From the NCBI GenBank assembly GCA_016930575.1, contig JAFGGL010000052.1, positions 1 to 38,330 on the forward strand: a DNA stretch of 38,330 nt, in the 5' to 3' direction. Positions 15,729 through 25,263 of the stretch are shown in pieces. The DNA is from Clostridiales bacterium. Its GTDB lineage: Bacteria; Bacillota; Clostridia; Christensenellales; Aristaeellaceae. The translations under genes and the position numbers were made by a program. The number at the start of each line of letters is the position of its first letter. Position 1 is the stretch's first letter. Under the pieces are notes generated by a model, which searched no databases, was not told where the DNA came from, and saw only the letters and a list, made by a program, of their open reading frames with translations.

Positions 15729-17855
15729 TTGAAAATACTGTTGACCGGCATCCTCTCCCCGATGGTTTGGGAGATGGTGGACCGGCTCCAAAGGGAAGGT
15801 CATCAGGTATCGCTGCTGGGGCACGGCGTAACCCCCGCGCCCGCCGGAAGCAAGGCGGCCGTGCACGAAATATCGCCGGGCCACCCCGAGGCGGCGCAGG
15901 TTCTGGAAGCGGGCCGTTTCGGCCTGGTTGTGTTTTTTTATGCGTATCAATGCGAGGATATCCGCGCCTACGGCTCCGCCCAGGGCTCGATGCTGGACGC
16001 GCTGTTTCAGCTGCAGCATACCGCGTCCGCCTGCGGGGTGGAGCGCTTTTACCTGATCACGGACGTGCGGGTGTTCGGCGGCGGGCAGGCCGGGCGTGAA
16101 GACGAGACCCCCCTGCCGGATACGCCGACGGGCATTTTGATCAACGCCGCCGAGGAAGTGCTGCGCTGCATCGATCCAAACGACATGCAGACGCTGCTCA
16201 TCCGCGTCACCCACCTGTACACCTCCGGCGCCGGGGACGCGTTTTTTGCCCGCGTACGCCAATACTACGATAACGGCCAGCCGATGATGCTGGACGGGAT
16301 TCCCGAAAACACGGTGGATTTTCTGCATATCGACGACCTGGGGCTGTTCATCACCCTGGCGCTGGAAAAAAAGCTGACCGGCGTCGTGCACCTGGCCTAC
16401 GGGGAAATGTTCAGCTATGCGGAAACGGCGAAAATGCTGCGGGCCTTTCTGCCGGAGCTTACCGTAAACTATACCGAAAACCGGGCGCCCCGCACCAACC
16501 TGCAATGCAATGCCGCCCACAGCGAAACCGGATGGATTCCCCGCCACCGCTGGGTGACGGAACTGGAGGAGATACTCTCCAAGTCCTCCGTGAAAAAGCC
16601 CAGGCGCAGCCTGCGCGAACGGCTGTCCGCATTCATGCGCCGGCTGTTCGGAAGCGCGCTGCCCTGGGTGGAGCTGGTCGTGTTCGCCGTCGCCGCCGGG
16701 ATGCTTTTACGCACGGCGGATGTAAACGCCCCCTTCCGGTTTCTGGATTACTGGCTTTTGTACGTTATCCTGATGGGCACCATGCATGGCGGGCCCATCG
16801 GCATCGTTGCGGGGATCATCGCCTGCGTCGGCTACAGCTTCAACTGGTTCGAGGCCGGCCATGACGTGTACCTGCTTTTATACAACAAGGACAACTGGCT
16901 GCCGCTGATCATGTATATCCTGAGCGGCGGAATCTTCGGCTACATGCACGACCGTAGCCAGGAAAAGCTGAACTCCATGCGCCAGGAGATGGAGCAGCGC
17001 GGCGAGGAAGCCCAATTCATCCAGACCATGTACCAGCAGGTGGACGCCGACCGCAACGCCCTGCAGGAACAGGTGATCCGCTTCCGCGACAGCTATGGCC
17101 GCATCTACGCAATCACCCAGGAACTGGATACCCTGCAGCCCGAACAGGTGTTTTTATCCACGCTCGACGTGCTGGAGGACGTGATGCAAAACCAGTCCGT
17201 GGCGCTGTACACCTGCGGGGACAACTCTTCCTTCGCCCGCCTCGTGGTGCATTCCCGTTCGATGGAGGACCTGCCCAAGTCCATGGATATGAACGAATAT
17301 CCTCTGCTTGACGGCGTGTATAAAAAAGGCGAGATCTTCGCCAATTCGAAACTCGAGCCCGGGTATCCGGCATTTTGCGCGCCGGTGGTGCAGGACGTCA
17401 GGACCATCGCGCTCATCGCGCTGTGGGACGTGCCTTTCGAGCAGCAGACCCTGTACCGGCAAAACCTGTTCTCCGTCGTGTCGGGGCTGGTGCAGTCGGC
17501 CATGGTGCGCGCGCTGCATTACTTCGGTTCGGCGCAGGATATGTATATCGAAAACACGCACATCCTGACCGACAGGGCTTTCCGCTCCACGCTGAGCGTA
17601 TACAGCCAGATGCGCAAGAAGCGCGCCGCGAAATACCTGCTGCTGAGCGTGCACAGCGTGGCTCCCGTCGCGTCCATTGAGGAGTACGACCGCCGCATCG
17701 GCCTGGCCACGCGGCGCACCGATATCGCGGGCAGGCTTGACAACGGGCAGCTCTACGTGCTGCTGCCGCAGGCCAGCCTTGACAACATGCCGCAGATCGA
17801 GAAACGCTTCCTGGCTTCGGGCCTGATCTGCGCGGTGTCGTCTCAGGAGGCGTGA
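15729..17855 (+). CDS. pelD: PelD-like c-di-GMP receptor fused to an N-terminal epimerase-like (SDR) domain
   Basis: The 708-residue protein begins at a TTG with GGAGGAG seven bases upstream. Homology starts exactly there, although the frame is open 57 codons further up. Residues 1-285 resemble NAD-dependent epimerases, but the glycine motif (TGILSPMV) and the YxxxK catalytic pair are not preserved. About residues 305-410 hold membrane helices, then a coiled coil, a GAF-like domain (465-600) and a degenerate GGDEF domain. Within the latter, R662-R-T-D665 keeps the RxxD c-di-GMP I-site while GGDEF is replaced by DNGQL, as in PelD receptors. It should switch on polymer synthesis when c-di-GMP binds. 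It is the first gene of the operon. Confidence 0.88.
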   Translation: MKILLTGILSPMVWEMVDRLQREGHQVSLLGHGVTPAPAGSKAAVHEISPGHPEAAQVLEAGRFGLVVFFYAYQCEDIRAYGSAQGSMLDALFQLQHTASACGVERFYLITDVRVFGGGQAGREDETPLPDTPTGILINAAEEVLRCIDPNDMQTLLIRVTHLYTSGAGDAFFARVRQYYDNGQPMMLDGIPENTVDFLHIDDLGLFITLALEKKLTGVVHLAYGEMFSYAETAKMLRAFLPELTVNYTENRAPRTNLQCNAAHSETGWIPRHRWVTELEEILSKSSVKKPRRSLRERLSAFMRRLFGSALPWVELVVFAVAAGMLLRTADVNAPFRFLDYWLLYVILMGTMHGGPIGIVAGIIACVGYSFNWFEAGHDVYLLLYNKDNWLPLIMYILSGGIFGYMHDRSQEKLNSMRQEMEQRGEEAQFIQTMYQQVDADRNALQEQVIRFRDSYGRIYAITQELDTLQPEQVFLSTLDVLEDVMQNQSVALYTCGDNSSFARLVVHSRSMEDLPKSMDMNEYPLLDGVYKKGEIFANSKLEPGYPAFCAPVVQDVRTIALIALWDVPFEQQTLYRQNLFSVVSGLVQSAMVRALHYFGSAQDMYIENTHILTDRAFRSTLSVYSQMRKKRAAKYLLLSVHSVAPVASIEEYDRRIGLATRRTDIAGRLDNGQLYVLLPQASLDNMPQIEKRFLASGLICAVSSQEA

Positions 17856-17856
17856 A

Positions 17857-18741
17857 ATGACGAACCTCGATATCGTGCTCCTGTCGCTTTCGCTTCACCA
17901 GCTGCTGTGCGTAGCGCTGCTGCTTAAAGCGCGCAAACACAGGAGATCCTTTAATTACGCGCATTTCTGCTGGATTCTGCTCATTCCGGTGTTCGGGCCG
18001 CTGGCCGGGTTTTCACTGGTGCGCGCGCTGCATCGCAAGCCGCCCGACGCCGACTGGCTGTCGCAGCAGGAGGAGCTCCACCGCGTGCATATCGTCAGCC
18101 ACGGCAACGTGGAAAGCACCGTGCCGCTGGAAGAGGCGCTGCTGATCAACGATCCGCGCAAGCGTCGCAATTTAATGATGAACGTCCTGCGCTCCGACCC
18201 CATGCGCTACCTGGATCTTTTGCTGATCGCGCGCTATAACGACGATACCGAGACCGCGCACTACGCCACCGCCTCCATCATGGAGATCCAACGGCAATTC
18301 CAACTGGAGCTGCAGCAGTACCAACTGGAACTGACCAAGAAAGGCGCACCGCCCGAAACGCACCGGCAGTATATCGAACTGCTTTCCCGCTACTGCGAAA
18401 GCGGACTGCTGGAAGGGCAGCTTCTGCGCAGGCACCAGCTGTTATTGAAAGGCGCGTTAGATGACGCGCTGGCGCTGGAGGACGATGCCGATATCCTGCA
18501 CATCAAGGTCGGGAACTGCCTGGCGCTCAAGGACGCGGAGGAGGCCAAGCGTACCGCCGGCCAGCTGATCACCCTTTACCCGCATGACGAGCGCTCGTGG
18601 CTCGAAAACATGCGCGTATATACCGAAACGCGCGATCAGGAAGGCATGCGCAGGCTGCTCAAGCGCATACGAGACGAAAAGATCGACCTGACCGCCGCGG
18701 GACGCGAGCATCTCAATTTCCTGGGAGGGCTGCCGGCGTGA
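17857..18741 (+). CDS. pelE: PelE-like membrane-anchored TPR protein
   Basis: The 294-residue protein has two N-terminal hydrophobic helices (residues 4-22 and 34-55), then a helical region with TPR-like repeats (for example KRTAGQLITLYPHDERSWLE). PelE proteins are thought to hold PelD, PelF and PelG together at the membrane. The GGAGG for its ATG lies within the end of pelD, one base before the start region, so translation is coupled. Sequence similarity is low, as usual for this family. The call rests on position between pelD and the deacetylase gene plus topology. Confidence 0.75.
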   Translation: MTNLDIVLLSLSLHQLLCVALLLKARKHRRSFNYAHFCWILLIPVFGPLAGFSLVRALHRKPPDADWLSQQEELHRVHIVSHGNVESTVPLEEALLINDPRKRRNLMMNVLRSDPMRYLDLLLIARYNDDTETAHYATASIMEIQRQFQLELQQYQLELTKKGAPPETHRQYIELLSRYCESGLLEGQLLRRHQLLLKGALDDALALEDDADILHIKVGNCLALKDAEEAKRTAGQLITLYPHDERSWLENMRVYTETRDQEGMRRLLKRIRDEKIDLTAAGREHLNFLGGLPA

Positions 18742-20573
18742 TAAAAAAGTCGACCTACATGAAACTCCTGCTCCCGGTTGCCGTCATGATTGTGTTCATC
18801 GGCCTGCTGCTGACGGAAATGACCGGCATCAGCATGGAGGAGCGCAGCGCGTCGCTGAACTATCTGGAAAGCGAGCCGCCGGAGAGGACTCAAGAGAACA
18901 TCGCGCCAACGAACGTGCTGGTCGCCGTGGACAAAACCAACGGCGTGGAAGCCCCTTTTGCCCTTACGCTGACCGACACCCTGTGCCAGCTGCGGATGAA
19001 TTGCCAAATCGTGGACGTCTCCAGCGAAGCGCTGCCGGAGCTTGACGGTTTTTCGATCTTTCTGTACTGCAGCCAGTCCCTGTCACCGATCGAGAGCGAG
19101 ATGGACGTGCTTTTTAAGTGGATCGACGAGGGCGGGCATTTCGCGTTGATGATGACCCCGGTCGACAACGACGCCTTCCATATCCTCTACCGCAAGCTGG
19201 GAATCGTAGAGTACAGCCACGAGTATTACAATTACGCCTCGCTACAGTATGTGTCCGACCTCCTGCCGCTGTGGGGCGACAGCGTATATCACGAAAGCCA
19301 TTCGCTGTCAGACTTTGCGCTGATCGTACGGCTGGACGACCACTGCACGGTGCATATGGAATCCGGCGGCGATATGGCCATTCCCCTGCTGTGGGAACGC
19401 CCTGTCGGCAAGGGGCGCATCGCGGTGCTCAACACAACCCTGATGGTCAACAAAGGCGGGCGCGGGTTCGCCGTATCCACCCTGTACGCGCTTGAGGATA
19501 CGCTGGTCTACCCCATCATCAACGCGGCGATGGTGTTTATCGACGATTTCCCCGCACCCCAGCCCGAGGGTTTTGATGAGGAACTGCGGGAGGAATTCGG
19601 CTACGACATCCAGGGCTTTTTCCGCAACCACTGGTGGCCGGATATGAAACAGCTGTGCTGGGATCTGGGCGTGCGCTATACGGGCTTGTTGATCGAAACC
19701 TATAACGATAATGTGGACGGGCCCTTCACCTCCGAGCAACTGGACGATTCGCTTTTGAAATACTACACCGCCGAACTATTGCACTCCGGCGGCGAACTGG
19801 GGCTGCACGGCTACAACCACCAGCCGCTGTGCCCTGTCGGGTTTGACTACGCGGGAATCGACTATACACCCTGGCCGTCGACCAAAGCCATGGCGGAAGG
19901 GCTTTTAGAGCTTGCCCGTTACGGAAAGACCCTGTTTTTAGGCGCCGACTACCGCACCTATGTGGCGCCGTCCAATTTACTCAGCGATATCGGCCGCGAA
20001 ACGGTTTTGAAAACCCTGCCCGAAATTAAAGCCATCGCCGGGCTGTATCTGGCGGAAAAAGGCGTAGACGCCCTGGTGCAGGAGTTCGACGAGGGCGAAG
20101 ACGGCGCCGTGAACGTGCCGCGCGTGACCTCCGGCTTTGTTATCGACGACTATATGGAATTCGTCACAGCACAGGAACTGGTGCTCCACGGCGTATATTC
20201 CCACTTCATCCATCCCGATGATATTCTGGACAGCGAGCGCGCGGGGAACCATACCTGGAGCGAGTTGTATGCCTCGTTCAAGGCGCGGCTTTATCACATC
20301 GCGGAAACCTATCCGATGATACGCTTCCTGTCCGCCTCGGAGGGCGCGGCGGCTATCCAGCGCTATGACCGCCTGGTGGTCAAGCGCGATATGAGCGACG
20401 AAGGCATGACGCTGATGCTTTCCAATTTCTACGACGAGGCCTGGCTTGCGTTCCGTTCGCGGGTAGAGCCAAGATCCATCACCGGCGGGGAGCTTTACAA
20501 GATCGCGGAGGGATTTTACTGGATTCGTGCGGACGACGACGTCGTTCGCGTAGCGTGGGAGGCCGCGCCGTGA
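18738..20573 (+). CDS. pelA: PelA-type polysaccharide deacetylase (DUF2194-like), membrane anchored
   Basis: The 611-residue protein starts with GTG overlapping the pelE stop codon, with GGGAGGG nine bases upstream. One N-terminal helix anchors it outside the cell. Residues 60-255 form a glutamine-amidotransferase-like region. The C-terminal part is a polysaccharide deacetylase: D269-D270 in VFIDDFPAP and H357/H361 in LGLHGYNHQPL match the Asp and HxxxH metal site. It should remove N-acetyl groups from the secreted polymer, as PelA(DA) does in Gram-positive Pel clusters. The glycoside-hydrolase domain of Pseudomonas PelA is absent. Confidence 0.82.
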   Translation: MIKKSTYMKLLLPVAVMIVFIGLLLTEMTGISMEERSASLNYLESEPPERTQENIAPTNVLVAVDKTNGVEAPFALTLTDTLCQLRMNCQIVDVSSEALPELDGFSIFLYCSQSLSPIESEMDVLFKWIDEGGHFALMMTPVDNDAFHILYRKLGIVEYSHEYYNYASLQYVSDLLPLWGDSVYHESHSLSDFALIVRLDDHCTVHMESGGDMAIPLLWERPVGKGRIAVLNTTLMVNKGGRGFAVSTLYALEDTLVYPIINAAMVFIDDFPAPQPEGFDEELREEFGYDIQGFFRNHWWPDMKQLCWDLGVRYTGLLIETYNDNVDGPFTSEQLDDSLLKYYTAELLHSGGELGLHGYNHQPLCPVGFDYAGIDYTPWPSTKAMAEGLLELARYGKTLFLGADYRTYVAPSNLLSDIGRETVLKTLPEIKAIAGLYLAEKGVDALVQEFDEGEDGAVNVPRVTSGFVIDDYMEFVTAQELVLHGVYSHFIHPDDILDSERAGNHTWSELYASFKARLYHIAETYPMIRFLSASEGAAAIQRYDRLVVKRDMSDEGMTLMLSNFYDEAWLAFRSRVEPRSITGGELYKIAEGFYWIRADDDVVRVAWEAAP

Positions 20574-21997
20574 GGATATGCGTTATCGCCGAGGGCTGTT
20601 ACCCCTTTGTGCCGGGCGGGGTATCCGGCTGGCTGCAGCAGATGATCCAAAGCATGCCCCAGCACGAGTTCGTGGTGTGGGCGATCTCCGCGCAGGAGAA
20701 GCAACGCGGGCATTTCGCTTACAAGCTGCCCGAAAATGTCGTGCAGGTGGCGGACGTGTACCTGGACGCGGTCATTCACGAGACCCTGCATGAAAACCCG
20801 CACAGCTACCGCCTCACCCAACCCCAGCGCGACGCCGTCCAAAACATGCTTTCCTCCAAAGACCCCGACTGGCGGGAGATCTTCTCTCTGTTTGAAGGCA
20901 ACAGGCTCAAGGGCGTGGAATTCCTGCTGAACCGCGATTTCTTCGCCATCCTGAAGGAGATTTGCCGGGAATACTACCCGTTCGTCGGCTTCACCGATTT
21001 TTTCTGGACGATGCGATCGATGTTCCTGCCGCTTTTATACCTGTTGGGCGGCAAGCCGCCGGAGGCGGACCTGTACCATTCGGTGTCGGCGGGTTACGCG
21101 GGGGTGCTTGGCAGCATGGCGGCACAGCGCTATAAAAAACCCTACGTACTCACTGAGCACGGTATCTACACCCGCGAGCGGGAGGAGGAGATCCTGCGCA
21201 CCAACTGGGTGCCGCCGCACTTCAAGGATTTGTGGATCAACATGTTCTACATGTTCACCCGCTGCGCCTACCGCCATGCCGACAAAGTGACCTCGCTGTT
21301 TTCGCGCGCCAGCCTTATACAACAGGAGATCGGCTGTAGCGCGGAGAAATGTGCCGTCATCCCAAACGGCGTGCATGCCGAACGCTTTGAGAGCATCCCC
21401 CTAAAGGAGCCCAACGGCCAAATCGATATCGGCGCGGTAGTGCGCATCGTGCCCATCAAGGACATCAAAACCATGCTTTACGCCTTCTCGCGCGTCTGCG
21501 CCGAATTCGACAAGGCGCACCTGTACATCATGGGCCCGACCGACGAGGACGAGGAATACTACGAAGAGTGCCTGCAGTTGCAGAAGGATCTGGAGCTTTC
21601 AAACGTCACCTTCACCGGGCGGGTGAACGTGCAGGAGTACATGGCGCGCATCGATTTCACACTTCTGACCAGCATCTCCGAAGGCCAGCCGCTGGCGGTG
21701 CTGGAGGCGATGGCCGCGGGCCGCCCGGCGGTGACGACGAACGTCGGCTGCTGCCGCGAGCTGCTGGAAGGCCCTGACGACGATTTCGGAAACGCGGGCT
21801 TCTGCGTGCCGGTGATGCACCAGGGCGAGCTGGCCGAAGCCATGCTCACCCTGTGCCGGAGCGAAAAAATACGCCGGGAGATGGGCGAAAACGGGCGCAA
21901 GCGCGTATATGCGCTCTACCGGCACGAGCAGATGGTGCGAAATTACCTGGACGTATACCGGGCGGCGCAGGACCGGGCGGAAAGGCGGTGGGAATAA
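20570..21997 (+). CDS. pelF: PelF-like glycosyltransferase (GT4)
   Basis: The 475-residue cytosolic enzyme has the GT-B fold. The N-terminal RICVIAEGCYPFVPGGVSGW is highly typical of PelF, and the C-terminal donor site TSISEGQPLAVLEAMAAGRP carries the two Glu residues of the E(x7)E motif. PelF polymerises the Pel backbone from UDP-GalNAc/UDP-GlcNAc. The GTG start overlaps the preceding stop codon, with GGGAGG upstream. The galE gene at the end of the cluster could provide the UDP-sugar. Confidence 0.93.
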   Translation: MRICVIAEGCYPFVPGGVSGWLQQMIQSMPQHEFVVWAISAQEKQRGHFAYKLPENVVQVADVYLDAVIHETLHENPHSYRLTQPQRDAVQNMLSSKDPDWREIFSLFEGNRLKGVEFLLNRDFFAILKEICREYYPFVGFTDFFWTMRSMFLPLLYLLGGKPPEADLYHSVSAGYAGVLGSMAAQRYKKPYVLTEHGIYTREREEEILRTNWVPPHFKDLWINMFYMFTRCAYRHADKVTSLFSRASLIQQEIGCSAEKCAVIPNGVHAERFESIPLKEPNGQIDIGAVVRIVPIKDIKTMLYAFSRVCAEFDKAHLYIMGPTDEDEEYYEECLQLQKDLELSNVTFTGRVNVQEYMARIDFTLLTSISEGQPLAVLEAMAAGRPAVTTNVGCCRELLEGPDDDFGNAGFCVPVMHQGELAEAMLTLCRSEKIRREMGENGRKRVYALYRHEQMVRNYLDVYRAAQDRAERRWE

Positions 21998-22000
21998 CCG

Positions 22001-23494
22001 ATGGCAGGTATAGGATTTGAACTTCGCAAGCTGTTTGTAGGCCGCGGCGCGATCGCCAAGGTGCGCGCGTACGCATACGCCAGCATCATCACCGCCGGCA
22101 CGATGGTACTCGCAGTCATGCTGATGCTCGGCGCGCAATTGTTGACCCGGGCGTTCGGCGCGGCGGACATCCAGACCGAGACCCTGGTGGTGCTGATGAT
22201 TTACGCCATGCTCGGCTCGCTGATTCTTAGCTCGCTTTTGCAGATGCTCCTGTCGCGCTACGTGGCGGACATGATGTACCAGAAATCCACCGGACGCGTG
22301 CTGCCGTCGCTGTTCGGCGGCGCGTTCCTGCTGATGATTCCCGGCGGGCTTTTATACGGCTGGTTCCTATGGACCGCGACGGATATCACGATGCTGGACA
22401 AGGCGCTCAACTTGGGGCTGTTCATCGTGCTCATCATGGTGTGGCTGCAGATGGCCTATATCACCGCCGCCAAGGACTACAAGCGCATCCTGCTCGGGTT
22501 TGCAGGCGGCGTGCTGACGGTGTTTTTGCTTGGCAGCCTGCTGCTCTATCTGGACATGAGCCCCGTGACCGGGATGATGCTGGCGCTGTTTTGCGGCTAC
22601 GGCATCATGATGGTGACGTTCAACGGCGTGCTGCTTACAATCTTCCCGGCCGGGAAGGGCAGCATCTTCGCGTTCATCGAGTGGATCGGCAAGTATCCGG
22701 ATCTGGTCTTTATCGGCTTTTTCGCGATGACGGGCGCGTTCGTGCACCTGATCGTGATGTGGTTCTCGCCGCTGGGCACGGTGATCGCGGGGCATTTCGT
22801 ATACGCGCCGCTGCACGATTCGGCCGCGTTTTTTGCGTACCTGGTCGCTGTCCCCACCAGCGTGAATTTTGTGGTGTCGGTGGAGGTCAATTTTTATCAG
22901 AAATACAAGCGTTATTTCTCGGCTATTACGGGCGGCGGTACGCTCTCGGAGATCGGTCTTGCGCGGGAGAACATGAAAAAAGTACTCACGCAGGAGATCT
23001 TCCGCCTGACGCAGATTCAGGTGTTCGTGATGGTGCTGTTTTCGGTGTTGATGCGCTATGCCCTGGAAAGCTTAGGGTTCACGCGGGATATGATCGGGAT
23101 GTTCCAGGTGATGGCGGTGGGGTACTCGGCCTACGCCGTCGGCAACAGCATGGCGCTGCTGCAGCTCTACTTCAACGACCGCAAGGGCGCGCTGATGACC
23201 TGTATGCTCTACTTCTTTTTAAACCTTGCGGGCACCCTGTGGACCATGAACCGCGATCCCCTGTACTACGGCCTGGGCATGACGCTGGCGGGCATCGTGA
23301 TGTACGGTTTCGGCCTGATCAGGCTCTTGACCTACGTGCGCTCCATCGACTACCATGTGTTCTGCGGGCAGCCGGTGCTGGCCGTCCAAAAGCCAAACCT
23401 GATGAAAACACTCGCAACCCGGCTGAACAGGCGGGCGAGTTCTTTGGAAAAGTCGCTGTTGCGATATTCCGGAAAAGGAGATATGCAGGCATGA
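22001..23494 (+). CDS. pelG: PelG-like polysaccharide transporter (MATE/flippase-like)
   Basis: The 497-residue polytopic membrane protein begins MAGIGFELRKLF, the usual PelG start, and has about 12 hydrophobic helices. In Pel systems it forms the inner-membrane channel with PelD and PelE, exporting the growing polymer made by PelF. The start is three bases after the pelF stop codon. Its own stop overlaps the next start as ATGA. The cytoplasmic C-terminal tail is basic. Confidence 0.93.
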   Translation: MAGIGFELRKLFVGRGAIAKVRAYAYASIITAGTMVLAVMLMLGAQLLTRAFGAADIQTETLVVLMIYAMLGSLILSSLLQMLLSRYVADMMYQKSTGRVLPSLFGGAFLLMIPGGLLYGWFLWTATDITMLDKALNLGLFIVLIMVWLQMAYITAAKDYKRILLGFAGGVLTVFLLGSLLLYLDMSPVTGMMLALFCGYGIMMVTFNGVLLTIFPAGKGSIFAFIEWIGKYPDLVFIGFFAMTGAFVHLIVMWFSPLGTVIAGHFVYAPLHDSAAFFAYLVAVPTSVNFVVSVEVNFYQKYKRYFSAITGGGTLSEIGLARENMKKVLTQEIFRLTQIQVFVMVLFSVLMRYALESLGFTRDMIGMFQVMAVGYSAYAVGNSMALLQLYFNDRKGALMTCMLYFFLNLAGTLWTMNRDPLYYGLGMTLAGIVMYGFGLIRLLTYVRSIDYHVFCGQPVLAVQKPNLMKTLATRLNRRASSLEKSLLRYSGKGDMQA

Positions 23495-25263
23495 CCAAAA
23501 AACGTATCGTGCTGATCACAGGCATACTGGCGGCATTGCTGCTGCTGACCGGCTGTATGACGGATATGGATACGCAGACCGGAGAGCAGCCGGCCGCCGA
23601 CGCCGAAGCGACGCGCGCGGCGGACAAGATTGCCGTGGCGGATATCAACGATCTGGCGCTGACCGACGATAAGACGCTGTACGCGGACCAGGACGCAGCC
23701 TCCCTCGTGTATTTCTATATCACCGTGCGGGGCGGCAACGCGGCCGACGGCACCAACCACACGTTTGAAGAGGTGAACGCCTACAGGAACGTACAGGAAA
23801 ATCCCAACGTCAACAAAATCAAGACCGGCATCCTCTTCCAGATCGGCGACGAGACCGGCCCGCTACCTGGCGAGATCGGCTACGGCGAAACGATGAACAA
23901 CGCGAGCATGAACGTGCGCGGGCGCTCGTCCACAACCGCGCCGCAAAAATCCTACCGCATCGACCTGTACAACACCGCCGGGTTGTGGCGCGGACAGCGC
24001 GCCATCGCCATCAACAAGCATCCCTATGACCGCACACGTCTCAGGAACATGCTGTACTTTACCCTCCTGCAGGACGTGCCTGACATGACCAGCCTGCGCA
24101 CGCAGTTCGTACAGGTGTTCATCAAGGACGAGACCGCGGGAGAAACGGCATTCACCGATTACGGATTGTTCACGCAGGTAGAGCTGCCCAACGGCCGGTA
24201 TCTTCGCAACCACAGCCTGAGCCGCAACGGCAACCTCTACAAGGCGAACTACTGCGAGTTTTACCGCTATTCAGACCAGCTCCGCCTGGCGACCGACCCG
24301 AATTACGATATCGACGCCTTCTCGGAAGTGCTGGAGCCCAAAACCAACGAAGATCACGAAAAACTGCTCACGATACTTGACGACGTAAACGATTACGCGG
24401 TCCCGATCGAGGAAACCGTGGGAAAATACTTTGATTTGGACAACGTCACCAGTTTCCTTGCCTACAATATCCTGATGGGCAACGTGGACACCAACTCGCA
24501 GAACTACCTGCTCTACAGCCCCGTCAACTCGGATATCTGGTACTTCATCTGCTGGGACGGCGACGGCTGCCTGACCCGCTTCGAGACCACATACTGCGAG
24601 GACGAGAACGCCGCCTCAAGCTGGCAGCGGGGCGTATCCAACTACTGGGGCATGCGGCTGTTCAACCGGATGCTGCGCGTGGACGAATACCGCGACGCGC
24701 TCAGGGAGAAGATGGAACTGCTGCGCGGGATCATCACGCCGGAGCGCATCGCCGCGGAGATCGCAGCCTACCGCACGGTTGTGGATACCTTCACCGGCCG
24801 CATGCCGGACACGATCAACCTCACCTGCACCCTGGAGCAATTGGAAGTGCTCTATCAGAACATGCCCTACGATGTGGATACCGCTTACCAGGATTTCCTG
24901 GATTCGCTTAAAAACCCCATGCCGTTCTTCCTGGACGACGTGTACCTGGAAGAAGACTCTCTCGTTCTGTCGTGGGGCGAGGCGTTCAGCTTCGAAGCCG
25001 AGACCGTGCACTATACGCTGGAAGTCGCAACGGATTGGTCGTTTGCGCCGGAAACGCTCGTGCATACGGGCAGTCCGCAGCTGCAGCTGTCCGAAAGCAT
25101 CCCGATGCCCCCCGCGGGCGACTACTGCTGGCGCGTGACCGCCCAGAACGAAAACGGCTATACGCAGGTCGCCTTTGACTGGTTCGTCACCACCGACGTG
25201 AACCACTACGGAATGCGGCGCTTTACCGTGACGGACGCGGGGGAGGTGCTCAACGCCCAATGA
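23491..25263 (+). CDS. CotH-kinase family lipoprotein
   Basis: The 590-residue protein starts at an ATGA overlap with pelG. A lipobox LLLLTGC puts Cys22 at the membrane anchor. The CotH kinase domain (about residues 90-480) shows SMNVRGRSS, QKSYRIDLY with the likely ATP-binding Lys, INKHPYDRTRLRNML, and the catalytic/metal region GNVDTNSQNYLLY...ICWDGDG. CotH proteins are atypical kinases that phosphorylate surface proteins of spores and cells. A short fibronectin-like domain ends the protein. The target here is unknown. Its operon place suggests modification of the polysaccharide export machinery or an associated matrix protein. Confidence 0.88.
   Translation: MTKKRIVLITGILAALLLLTGCMTDMDTQTGEQPAADAEATRAADKIAVADINDLALTDDKTLYADQDAASLVYFYITVRGGNAADGTNHTFEEVNAYRNVQENPNVNKIKTGILFQIGDETGPLPGEIGYGETMNNASMNVRGRSSTTAPQKSYRIDLYNTAGLWRGQRAIAINKHPYDRTRLRNMLYFTLLQDVPDMTSLRTQFVQVFIKDETAGETAFTDYGLFTQVELPNGRYLRNHSLSRNGNLYKANYCEFYRYSDQLRLATDPNYDIDAFSEVLEPKTNEDHEKLLTILDDVNDYAVPIEETVGKYFDLDNVTSFLAYNILMGNVDTNSQNYLLYSPVNSDIWYFICWDGDGCLTRFETTYCEDENAASSWQRGVSNYWGMRLFNRMLRVDEYRDALREKMELLRGIITPERIAAEIAAYRTVVDTFTGRMPDTINLTCTLEQLEVLYQNMPYDVDTAYQDFLDSLKNPMPFFLDDVYLEEDSLVLSWGEAFSFEAETVHYTLEVATDWSFAPETLVHTGSPQLQLSESIPMPPAGDYCWRVTAQNENGYTQVAFDWFVTTDVNHYGMRRFTVTDAGEVLNAQ

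Noticed and set aside
22369-23490. Very long open frame reading from inside pelG into the CotH gene
   Set aside because: The first 374 codons overlap pelG in another frame and give an Arg-rich sequence with no family features. The true start is the ATGA overlap at 23491, followed by a lipoprotein signal.
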